The translations under genes were made by a program, and so were the position numbers. Below the pieces are notes generated by a model. That model had not been told where the DNA came from. It did not search any database and worked only from the letters and a program-made list of their open reading frames with translations. Below are positions 8,547 to 17,200 of a stretch of DNA of 64,000 bases, in pieces. The stretch is from CALKCV01 sp964609515 (GTDB lineage: Bacteria; Cyanobacteriota; Cyanobacteriia; Cyanobacteriales; Microcoleaceae): positions 51,271-115,270 of the forward strand of contig CAZSTZ010000001.1 in NCBI GenBank assembly GCA_964609515.1. Reading direction: 5' to 3'. How positions within the stretch are numbered: the stretch's first letter is position 1; the number at the start of each line of letters is the position of its first letter.

Positions 8547-9375
8547 AAAATAAGCCTCTGGCTCTACAAAACTTCTAAACTCAAAAATCTTAAAGTTAAC
8601 CGAGCAAAAACCTAGTTAAAAATACAGAGATGGTTTGAGCTTCTTAACTAATAATAAAGTGTAACTTACAAGGAAAGACTAATCGCCAGGGATTTCAACC
8701 CCCAGCAAGTTATGGTTGGGAGCGATCGCCAGCAGCTTTTACCACTATCCAGCCTAAAAAGCAAGATTGAACTGATAAAGATAATTAATATAAAGCATAA
8801 AAGGAAGCCTAGACGAAAGAGCGATCGAGTTAGTTCCTAAAAGCAGCATTAAAATCTGTCAAACGGGGAGTTCCTTAAAAGATGCTGCCTCCCTTCCTTG
8901 CGCCCAAAAATCCCTGTGTTTCTTCAGAATTTGTCAAAACTACAAATTTTTTAAAAATCCTGTTGACAAGCAAAGACATTGTGTTAAACTAGCACTCGAT
9001 TGAGCCTACTGGTAAGGAAACTTAGCCAAACAGGAGCTTCTATGGGAAAGGCCAAAAGCTAAACCCAAAAAAAACAAAATTAAAGAAGATAGCAGATATT
9101 TTTGTAAAAAATGTATCTGCAATAACAGAAGGTTTCTGGCCTGATGTTCCCGAAAAGGGAAAAGAAGATCGGAGGATTTAAACTATTCGTTCTGGGGAAC
9201 CATCACCAAATTGGTCAAGTCCATAGTTGAAAGGGTTGAAAAATCCAAAAAAAATAATAAACGAAAAACAGAACGAAAAAACAGAACGAAAAAGATCATC
9301 TATACAGAATCTAGTTTCTACAAAAAAAATCAAACAAGAAACTTGTAAACATTAGCAAACCATAGAGGTAAATCA
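8547..9375. other. Long intergenic region upstream of the first RTX gene
   Basis: 829 bases between divergent genes. I see no convincing protein gene; small ATG frames of 28 and 36 codons lack support. The right half probably holds the promoter and an unusually long transcribed leader of the RTX gene. A TTAGC/GCTAA-bounded segment (about 9025-9062) could fold, and three CAGAACGAAAAA-like direct repeats lie at about 9262-9293. Otherwise nothing is recognised. Confidence 0.5.
8963..8990 (+). promoter_or_regulatory. Candidate sigma70 promoter for the RTX gene
   Basis: TTGACA at 8963-8968, 16 bases, then TAAACT at 8985-8990. If used, the 5' leader of the RTX transcript would be about 380 bases. 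Motif match only. Confidence 0.4.
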
Positions 9376-10254
9376 GTGACAATTGTAGTAATTCCACCAG
9401 GTACAGAGACTGAACCAAACGTAAGTCAGCCCCTAGCTGGAGGCGGACGAGGCATAGTTGGAACTAACGGAGACGATCGCCTCGTCGGCACGGCCTCGAG
9501 CGACATCATCTCTGGAGGACCGGGAGATGACCTTGTAGCATCCGGCCCCGGCGATGACGATTTGCTTATGGGTGTGGGAGCAGACACAGCAGTTGGCGGC
9601 GACGGCAACGACTCGGTTCAAGGCAACCAAGGTAACGACTCTCTCAGCGGCGGTCTGGGCGATGACTGTCTCAGGGGCGGTAAGGACAACGACACCCTCG
9701 ATGGTGGAGACGGCAACGACATCCTCTACGGAGACAGAGGTCGAGACCAGGTATTTGGTGGGACGGGCAGCGACACCATCCTGGGCGGGGCAGACGAAGA
9801 CCTTTTAGACGGCGGTGACGGTAACGACTCCTTGAGAGGTGGTAAAGATAACGACACCGTTCTTGGCGGTGCAGGTAATGATGTCCTGGGCGGCGACAAA
9901 GGCGACGACATCTTAACCGGTGGCGAAGGCGCCGATATCTTCTTCTTCTTATATTCCCCAAGCGGCCAGTACGGCACCGACACGCTCACCGACTTCAACT
10001 CGGGTGAAGGAGACATTATCGGCCTCAACGGCGCTGGCTTCAATCTGCCTGCGGGAGTTTTAGCTGAAGGTGAGTTTGCGGTTGTGGAAGACTTCTTGCC
10101 CAACGGAAGTAACGGTTTGGAAGCTTCCATCGTTTACGATCCCAATAGCGGCTTCATCTATTTTAACGGCAGCCCCGGTGCTGGGGATGAAACTGCGTTC
10201 GCCAGGGTAGATCCAGGCACTCAGCTAGATGCAGGTGACTTTGAAATCTTCTAA
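9376..10254 (+). CDS. RTX (hemolysin-type calcium-binding) repeat protein
   Basis: 292 residues from a GTG start. Residues about 35-200 are nearly continuous GGXGXDXLX nonapeptides (for example GGDGNDSLRGGKDNDT), which form a calcium-bound parallel beta roll. The last 90 residues (ADIFFF, DTLTDFNSGEGDIIGLNG, DAGDFEIF) resemble the C-terminal caps of RTX proteins that carry an uncleaved type I secretion signal. There is no N-terminal signal peptide, which fits type I export. The local base composition is GC-richer than its neighbours because of the Gly/Asp codons. It is followed by a strong hairpin terminator. Possible roles are surface fibre, S-layer-like or sheath protein; no enzymatic domain is present. 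Confidence 0.9.
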   Translation: MTIVVIPPGTETEPNVSQPLAGGGRGIVGTNGDDRLVGTASSDIISGGPGDDLVASGPGDDDLLMGVGADTAVGGDGNDSVQGNQGNDSLSGGLGDDCLRGGKDNDTLDGGDGNDILYGDRGRDQVFGGTGSDTILGGADEDLLDGGDGNDSLRGGKDNDTVLGGAGNDVLGGDKGDDILTGGEGADIFFFLYSPSGQYGTDTLTDFNSGEGDIIGLNGAGFNLPAGVLAEGEFAVVEDFLPNGSNGLEASIVYDPNSGFIYFNGSPGAGDETAFARVDPGTQLDAGDFEIF

Positions 10255-10293
10255 CTTGAAGTCCTAGCAATTGGAGGGACTCAAGGCTAAAAA

Positions 10294-10320
10294 GTAGAAC
10301 GGGCAAGATGCCCGTTCTAC
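10294..10320. repeat. GTAGAACGGGCA inverted repeat
   Basis: Arms 10294-10305 and 10309-10320 are perfectly complementary (GTAGAACGGGCA / TGCCCGTTCTAC). Pieces of the same family occur at 12069, 17075-17145 (in coding sequence) and 20801-20818. Confidence 0.85.
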
Positions 10321-10351
10321 GCTAAACAGGCCTTACCCACCCTTGATGTTT

Positions 10352-10389
10352 AACCATTATCCCCCTTTTGTGGTGGGATAATGGTTTTT
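10352..10389 (+). terminator. Rho-independent terminator of the RTX gene
   Basis: Perfect 12-base arms AACCATTATCCC (10352-10363) and GGGATAATGGTT (10375-10386), an 11-base loop, then TTTA. About 100 bases after the RTX stop codon. Confidence 0.75.
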
Positions 10390-10546
10390 AATTGTTAATT
10401 GTTGGCAGCGGTATTGTACGCGGATGTAGCGGATGGGTTGTTGGTGGGAAAAAAGTTAATTAGCAATTGACAATTAGCAGTTGACAATTAGCTATTAGCA
10501 AAAAGCGTCAAGTTTGTGGATTTTTCAGCAAGCCCTAATTATTATC

Positions 10547-13378
10547 GTGTTACCAGAAGAACTAAGGTTGGCGAGGTCGTACTTGACTCAAGGGAAATTG
10601 AGTCAGGCTATCCTAACTTGTCAAAAAATTTTAAGCCAACAAGCCCATTGTGCCGAAGCTTACCAAATATTAGGGCAAGCCTTTTACGCTGGAGGCAACC
10701 TCCAGAAGGCAAGGTCGGCTTATACGAAGGCGATTGAAATTAAACCAGATTTGGCAGAAGTACGGGCTTATCTGGGTCAATTATATAAAGACGTGCGTTG
10801 GTGGGACGAGGCTGCTTTTCAATATCAAAAAGCTATCCAACTAGGATTAAATTGGCCGGAATTGTACGGTCATTTGGGGAATGTTTTTAGCAATAAAGGA
10901 GATTTAAAGAAGGCTAAAAATTATTACGAAAAGGCAGTCGCTCTCGACTCAAACTACGCTAATGCTTATTTTAATTTAGGTCTTATTCAGCACCAAATAG
11001 GCGAACTAGAATTATCAATTAAGACCTATAAAAAACTGCTGAAAATTCAGCCAGATAATGCGAATGCTTGGAATAACATCGGTTGCGTTTTAGCTCAATT
11101 AGAGAGAAACGAGGAAGCAATAAAAGCTTACAAAGAAGGGTTAAAAATTAAACCAGATTGGGCGAGATTGCATATTAATCTGGGAGAGGTTTTAGCTAAG
11201 AAAGAGAAGAAGGAAGAGGCGATCGCTTGTTTTCGACTGGCTCTAAAATTAGAACCAAATTTAGCAGGGGGTTATTACGATTTAGGTAAAGCCCTGCAAA
11301 GTATGGGGGAACACGAGTTAGCGGTTGGGTATTTTGAAAAAGCCAGAGAAATAAAGCCAAACGATATTTTAACTCTTAGCGATTTGGGTCTGTCTTTAAT
11401 GGCAGTGGGGAGGTTAAAAGAGGCGATTGTTTGCTGGCAAAAGGCAATTATCGACAGCCCTTTTATTCGTTACTATTGCCAAGCTTCAGCTACTTACTTC
11501 CCGGCATCTTTAAACGCTAATCCAGACGAACTAGATTTGGCTAAATTAGCTTGTGCTAGGTTTGTCAAAAGTCTGCTGGAGTGCGATTTTAAAAAAGATG
11601 AGAAAAAATTAGAAGAAACCTTTAATTATTGGGCGGAAACGTACTTGAGGTTTGGCAACGTATTTATGGAATACGGGGATTGCGAAAACGCTCAATTTTA
11701 TTATCAAAAAGTTTTACAACTTCAGCCTGATAATTTTGATGTTTGCTGGCGTTTGGGGAATAGTTTAGTCAAACAACAGCGATATAAAGCAGCTATTTTA
11801 GCTTATCAAATAACTTTAACAATTCTGCCAGATATTTATCGCGAAAGTTACGCGCCGACGGTTTATTATAGTTTGGGTAAAGCTTTAGAAAAAGAAGAAA
11901 AGTGGGAGCGGGCTTTAGAGTATTATAGTAAAGTTTTAAATAAAGGAACCGTCGCGATAAAAGACCAAAGACTTTATAAAACAGAAAAAACTCAAGAACT
12001 CTTATCCTCAAAAACAAATCCCCAGGGATTGTATTTATCTGTAGAGGATTGGATACAAGCTGGAAATAGTAGAACGGGCATCTTGCCTGTTGGCTATTAT
12101 CTACCGGTTTCTTTCACTCCCCAAACAGGGGGAACTGTAGAACAGACATCTCGTCTTTTACCTCCAATAAAGGTAGATTCTACTCCCATAGTATCTAAGC
12201 CGGGATGCTACGGGCTCAATTGTGGAGACTGTTTGAAAAAGATCTATTGGTGGTTTGAACCGAGTTACGAAGGAGAAGGTTTACACAAACTGAGGTCAGA
12301 GGGAGGAGACAAGGGAGAGGGGGGTGTCCTCCCACACTCCCCACACTCCCCACCCTCCCCACACTCTCCCTCATCGGCCTTGCCAACGTTTGCGGCCAAA
12401 GTCCCGGGGGGGAGGGCCTGGATAATGCCGAAGAAAAGCTACTGGATGCTGTGTCACGCGATCGCCATTATTACTCCAGACAATTATTTGCTGGCAGACA
12501 TCTCCAGAGACTATCCGGGGCAACTGCCGGGATGCGACAAACACGAACCCAGCCAACACCTGGCCTTCAGTCAAGAAGAATGGCCGCCGTTAGAAAAAAT
12601 AGATGGTAAAGCAGCCATTTTGTCGGTTCTTTCGGGCAACGTCTATTTCCACTGGATGGTAGATCTGCTGCCCCGGATAGAAATATTGCGGCGGGCGGGG
12701 ATAAGTCTAGATGAAATAGACTGGTTTGTGGTGAATAACTACCAATCTCAATTTCAAAAAGAGACTCTGACGGCTTTGGGCATTCCCCCAGAGAAAGTCT
12801 TGGCAAGCGATCGCCATCCCCATATTCAAGCAGAAGAATTAATCGTACCCTCTTTTGGCAGCTATCTCGGTTGGTTGCAACCGTGGGGGTTAAAGTTTCT
12901 CCGAGATGTATTTTTGACACCGAAGGTACTATCTAAGCTATCATCTAAGGGGGGCTTTCCAGAACGGATTTATATTAGTAGGGAAAAAGCTAAATATAGA
13001 CGAGTTCTCAACGAAGGAGAAGTTCAAGAAATATTAGGGCAACATGGGTTTGTAACGGTGTCGCCAGAGTCGATGTCTTTAGAAGAGCAAATAGCCATGT
13101 TTGCAAGTGCTAAAATGATAATTGCCCCCCACGGAAGCGGTTTGACAAATATTATTTTTTGTCAGCCGGGGACTAGGGTAATAGAATTAATTTCCCCTCA
13201 TTATCTCAGATACTACTATTGGGGCATCAGCCAGCAATTAGGATTAGAACATTATTATTTGCCGGGAGAAGCGTTTAGTTGTTATCCTCTCCGACAATTG
13301 ATGTATTCGAGTCCTTTAGCTGAAGATATTTTGGTGAATTTAAAGTGGTTGAAAAAAGCGATTTTGGCAAGTTCGTAA
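10547..13378 (+). CDS. TPR protein with C-terminal GT61 (DUF563) glycosyltransferase domain
   Basis: About 943 residues. The first half (about 1-480) is a row of 34-residue TPRs (AYFNLGLIQHQIGELELSIK type). A linker of about 130 residues contains repeat-derived and low-complexity sequence (a SPHSP-rich stretch encoded at 12328-12376). The C-terminal 300 residues carry the GT61/DUF563 hallmarks: NVYFHWMVDLLPRIEILRR and the late AKMIIAPHGSGLTNIIFCQPG. GT61 enzymes transfer pentoses or GlcNAc in plants and animals; bacterial substrates are mostly unknown. TPRs may recruit the acceptor protein. The frame can be opened at TTG 10514, but residues from there overlap a sequence shared with 33322-33341, so GTG 10547 is preferred. 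It lies between the two RTX genes. Confidence 0.85.
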   Translation: MLPEELRLARSYLTQGKLSQAILTCQKILSQQAHCAEAYQILGQAFYAGGNLQKARSAYTKAIEIKPDLAEVRAYLGQLYKDVRWWDEAAFQYQKAIQLGLNWPELYGHLGNVFSNKGDLKKAKNYYEKAVALDSNYANAYFNLGLIQHQIGELELSIKTYKKLLKIQPDNANAWNNIGCVLAQLERNEEAIKAYKEGLKIKPDWARLHINLGEVLAKKEKKEEAIACFRLALKLEPNLAGGYYDLGKALQSMGEHELAVGYFEKAREIKPNDILTLSDLGLSLMAVGRLKEAIVCWQKAIIDSPFIRYYCQASATYFPASLNANPDELDLAKLACARFVKSLLECDFKKDEKKLEETFNYWAETYLRFGNVFMEYGDCENAQFYYQKVLQLQPDNFDVCWRLGNSLVKQQRYKAAILAYQITLTILPDIYRESYAPTVYYSLGKALEKEEKWERALEYYSKVLNKGTVAIKDQRLYKTEKTQELLSSKTNPQGLYLSVEDWIQAGNSRTGILPVGYYLPVSFTPQTGGTVEQTSRLLPPIKVDSTPIVSKPGCYGLNCGDCLKKIYWWFEPSYEGEGLHKLRSEGGDKGEGGVLPHSPHSPPSPHSPSSALPTFAAKVPGGRAWIMPKKSYWMLCHAIAIITPDNYLLADISRDYPGQLPGCDKHEPSQHLAFSQEEWPPLEKIDGKAAILSVLSGNVYFHWMVDLLPRIEILRRAGISLDEIDWFVVNNYQSQFQKETLTALGIPPEKVLASDRHPHIQAEELIVPSFGSYLGWLQPWGLKFLRDVFLTPKVLSKLSSKGGFPERIYISREKAKYRRVLNEGEVQEILGQHGFVTVSPESMSLEEQIAMFASAKMIIAPHGSGLTNIIFCQPGTRVIELISPHYLRYYYWGISQQLGLEHYYLPGEAFSCYPLRQLMYSSPLAEDILVNLKWLKKAILASS

Positions 13379-13380
13379 AA

Positions 13381-13470
13381 AAAATCGCGCTCCGCGATTA
13401 CTACAAACTGAAAATCGCGCTCCGCGATTACTACAAACTGAAAATCGCGCTCCGCGATTACTACAAACAA
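13381..13470. repeat. 3 x 30-base tandem repeat with internal palindrome
   Basis: Three near-identical 30-base units starting AAAATCGCGCTCCGCGATT. Each holds the hairpin AATCGCG-CTC-CGCGATT and ends TACTACAAACTG. The reverse strand reads TTTGTAGTAATCGCG, the same core as the in-frame coding repeat at 22886-23170. It fills the gap between the TPR-GT61 gene and the second RTX gene. Confidence 0.95.
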
Positions 13471-13477
13471 TAAAAAT

Positions 13478-14167
13478 ATGTCGCTAATAAAGAAAGCAGA
13501 TTTAAGAATTAAAAGTCAAGTTCGAGGTACTTCGGGGCAGGACGTTCTGACTGGGGATGCCGGCAACGACGTAATTTTTGGCGATCGCGGCGACGATTTC
13601 TTGGACGGAAGTTCGGGAGATGACTGCTTGAGGGGGGGTAAAGATAACGATACCCTTAGTGGGGGTTCTGGCAATGACCTTCTCTATGGCGATCGGGAAA
13701 TAGACTCCCTCAGCGGCGGACTGGGCAACGACACTCTTTACGGGGGTAAGGATGACGACACTCTCAACGGAGATGCGGGAAACGACTTCCTGTCTGGAGA
13801 TAAGGGCAACGACTTTCTGACTGGAGGGGTGGGGTCAGACACTTTCTTTTTTCTTGTTGACCCAGATGGTAGCTTCGGGACGGATACTATAACCGATTTT
13901 AATTCAGCCGAAGGAGATATTATCGGTTTGCAGGGTTCTGGTGGCGGTGGTTTTAATTTGCCTGTAGGAAGTTTGGCGACTTCGGAGTTCCGAGTAATCG
14001 ATAATTTTCTGCCCAACCAAAGTAACGGGTTTCTCCAAGCGATTATTTATGACTCGGTTAATGGTTTAATTTATTTTAACGAGTCGGCGGGGACCGGCGA
14101 TGAAATTCCGATCGCCCGAGTCTCGTCAGGTACCCAGCTTGATGCCGGGGATTTTCAAATATTTTAG
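13478..14167 (+). CDS. RTX (hemolysin-type calcium-binding) repeat protein, short paralogue
   Basis: 229 residues. Paralogue of the RTX protein at 9376, with the same block order: a short N-terminus, about 13 GGXGXDXLX nonapeptides (residues about 15-125), a SDTFFFLVDPDG turn, the DTITDFNSAEGDIIGL segment and the C-terminal end DAGDFQIF shared with the first copy (DAGDFEIF). It lacks the acidic N-terminal block of the first copy. It is probably exported by a type I system, which is not in this window. Its position between two TPR-glycosyltransferase genes on the same strand raises the possibility that these enzymes act on it. Confidence 0.9.
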   Translation: MSLIKKADLRIKSQVRGTSGQDVLTGDAGNDVIFGDRGDDFLDGSSGDDCLRGGKDNDTLSGGSGNDLLYGDREIDSLSGGLGNDTLYGGKDDDTLNGDAGNDFLSGDKGNDFLTGGVGSDTFFFLVDPDGSFGTDTITDFNSAEGDIIGLQGSGGGGFNLPVGSLATSEFRVIDNFLPNQSNGFLQAIIYDSVNGLIYFNESAGTGDEIPIARVSSGTQLDAGDFQIF

Positions 14168-14169
14168 GG

Positions 14170-14236
14170 AATGGGTAATTGTCAATTGTTAATTGTCAAT
14201 TGTCAATTGTTAATTGTTAATTGTTAATTGTTAATA
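14170..14236. repeat. TTAATTGTCAATTG tandem repeat
   Basis: About nine overlapping AATTGTTAATTGTC units between the RTX stop and the ATG of the next gene, displacing any normal ribosome binding site. The same AT-rich family is at 10456-10500, 27944-28008, 33262-33306 and 59530-59550. Confidence 0.85.
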
Positions 14237-17200
14237 ATGGAAAATCAACAACCAACAGCGGCGGAAAACTTCCACAAACAAGGGGAAGCTTATTTATCTC
14301 AAAGGAAATTAGATGAGGCGATCGCTTCTTGCGAATTAGCGATAAAAATAGAACCGGGATACGCCCCACCTTACAAAACTATTGGTAATGCTTTACAAGG
14401 AAAAGGGCAATTAGACGCGGCAGAAAATTGGTACAAAAAAGCTATAGAAATAAAGTCCGATTGGCCGGAAGTTTATGCCAATCTCGGCAGCATTTATGCC
14501 AAAAAACAAGAGTGGCAGCCAGCAATTGAATATTTTCAAAAAGCCATCTCAATTAAACCAGATTTTGCCGGGGTTTATCGCAACTTAGCCAAAGTTTGGG
14601 AACTAGCTGGAAACCACGATAAAGCGATAGAATCTCAATATCACGCTTTAAATTTGGAACCGGAAAAAGCTAGGGCTGAAGAACATATCAGTTTGGGGGA
14701 TGAGTTAATTAAAAAACGCCGGATAGACCTGGCAATATCTTGTTACCGAAACGCCATTAAAATTAACGAAAAATCTGCCGCTGCTTACCAAAAATTGGGA
14801 GAAGCTTTGAAGCGAGAAGGCAACTTAAGCGAAGCTACCGTATGTTATCGAAAGGCAATAGAATTAAATACAATTAGTTCTGGAGATACCCTAGGAGATA
14901 CTTTAATTGCCTCCCCAAAAGAGATAGTTTCTAGCAATAATAACTCAACCGAGTCGACAGACGCATTGGAGGCTACTTTTGATGAAAACCCAAGAGATAC
15001 CTTGGCCGCATCGATTTCTCAGGCAAACAGTAAAGGAAATGTAGGGGACACTCTGGCGGGAGTTACTAGCAGTAACATGGGAATAAATGCGGAGGATTTA
15101 GAAGCATTAACTATGCTAGCAGAGGCTTATATTTCTCAGAAGAAATGGCAGGAGGCTATAGCGGCGGGGCGACAAATTATCAGGCATAAAACCGATGCTA
15201 AAGCTTATAAAATAATCGGCAACGCCCAACAGGCAAGCGGACAAATTAACGAAGCAATTGCCAGCTACACTAAAGCTATAGAAATTCAACCAAATTTCCC
15301 AGAAGCTTATGCCAATTTAGGCAGTATTTTCGCCCAACAGCAGCAGTGGCAGCGGGCGATTTCTGCTTATCAAAAAGCGATTTCTATTAAGCCGGATTTT
15401 ACTGGGGCTTATCGCAATTTGGCTAAGATTTTTCAGGCAATTAACAAACCAGTTGAAGCCGCAGAATCTCTGTACCAAGCAATGCGACGGGAACCGGAAA
15501 AAGCGAGCGAAAGGGAATATTTGGAAGTAGGAAGCATACTGCAACAAAATAGCAAAACTGAAGCCGCAGCTGCCTGTTATCGGGCAGCAATTCATTTAAA
15601 CCCCAACTCTGTCGAAGCTATCTATCAATTAGGGGAACTTCTTAACAGTCAGGAACAGTTAGAAGAAGCAATACCCTATTATCAAAAAGTCGCAGCCATA
15701 CAGCCCGCAAACCAGGAAACAACTCTGGATGCAAACCAAAAACTAACAGAAATATATCGCAAACTAAATCGAACTGGGGAAGCGGTAGAATATCAATATC
15801 AAACCCTGCTAAGGAAACCTCAAGCTACGGCTGAGGAATATTTGGTAATGGGTAATAGTCTGCTGGAAAACGATAAGTTGGATTTGGCTGTTAATTGTTA
15901 TCAGAATGCGGTTAAGTTAAATCCCAATTTGAAGGATGCCCGGAACAAAATGGCAGAGGTTTGGCAACAATTGGGACGCTGGGATGAGGCAGTAGCTTAT
16001 TACCAATCCTTAATTAACAGCAACCCTAATTCCGCCGAAGCTTATCAATTATTGGCAGATGCTTTAGTAGAAAAGGGCGATTTGGATGCCGCTTTAGAGC
16101 ATTATCAAAAAGTCAAAGAATTGGCACCAGAAACAAAAGATGCAGGAAGCAAACTAGGAAACATTTATTACTTGCAAGGAGAAGAACTCGAAAAAGAAGG
16201 GAAAAAGGAAGAAGCCATTGCAGCTTATCGGCGGGCGGTAGAATTAAATGCCGATGTGGATGTGGTTTATCAGAAATTAGGAGAAATATTAGTAGAAAAA
16301 GAAGAATGGGAAGAAGCAGTTACAATTAACCGCAAAGCGACCTTGTTAAATCCCGATTTCTCTTGGTCTTATAACAACTTGGGTAATGCCTTGAAAGCCT
16401 TAGAAAAATGGGAAGAGGCGGCAGCAGCATATCGGCGGGCGACAGAATTAAAAGCGGATTTTCCTTGGTCGCAAATTAGTTTGGGGGATTGTTTGTTGAA
16501 ATTGGAAAAATGGGAAGAAGCAGTTCCAGTTTATCGCCGGGCAATAGAGTTAAAACCCGATTTTGTCTGGTCTTATGCGAATTTGGGTAAGGCGTTGTGG
16601 AATCTAGGGAAGTGGGAGGAAGCGATCGCTCCACTGCAACAGGCCCTAAAGTTAGAAGAAAATATCCCCGAGGCTTATCAACGTTTGGGAGAGGCTTTAC
16701 ACAAACGGGCCCGGTTGGATTTGGACGAGGCCATTAAATGGTATCGGAAGGCCATAGACGCCAGTCCCGATAATATTGACCTCTATCACAAGGCTTTGGA
16801 TATTGCCCCAGAAGACGAGACTCTTTATTTGCAGTTGGGGGATGCTTTGTTAAGGCAGGGTAAGGGTTATTTGGCCGTTGGTTTTTATCAGGTTGGGTTG
16901 CAGATTAATCCCGATAGTTCCGAGATTAAAACCGCTTTGGACCGGCTGAAGAGTGGGAAGAAGCAGGGGAGTCCCTCTCTGCCACCCTTGGAAAGGAAGG
17001 AAGTCGCTCGGCCAGGCAAGTTTAGCGACAGCGATGTTGCCGGAGCTTCGCGCCAGGAAAAGGAGGGAACCGACAAGATGCCCGTTCTACGGGAGATACA
17101 GGAGGAAATGCCAGAAACCGGCAAGACGCCCGTTCTACGGGTAACGGGCAATGCTTATGGTTCCTGGTTGAAGGCTAATTTGCCTAATGCGGAACGGTTG

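Noticed and set aside
8881..8990. 36-codon ORF in the long intergenic region
   Set aside because: No ribosome binding site, no recognisable protein features, and it overlaps the candidate promoter.
9042..9062. Six-codon leader ORF (MGKAKS) with AGGAG upstream of the RTX gene
   Set aside because: Too short to distinguish from chance; mentioned only as part of the leader.
9426..10130. Several long antisense and out-of-frame ORFs over the RTX gene
   Set aside because: They are by-products of the GC-rich Gly/Asp repeat codons; the + strand frame encodes clear RTX nonapeptides.
13381..13470. Coding continuation of the TPR-GT61 gene into the 30-base repeat
   Set aside because: The GT61 frame stops at 13378 before the array, and the reverse-strand ORF over the array (VVIAERDFQF) is only repeat.
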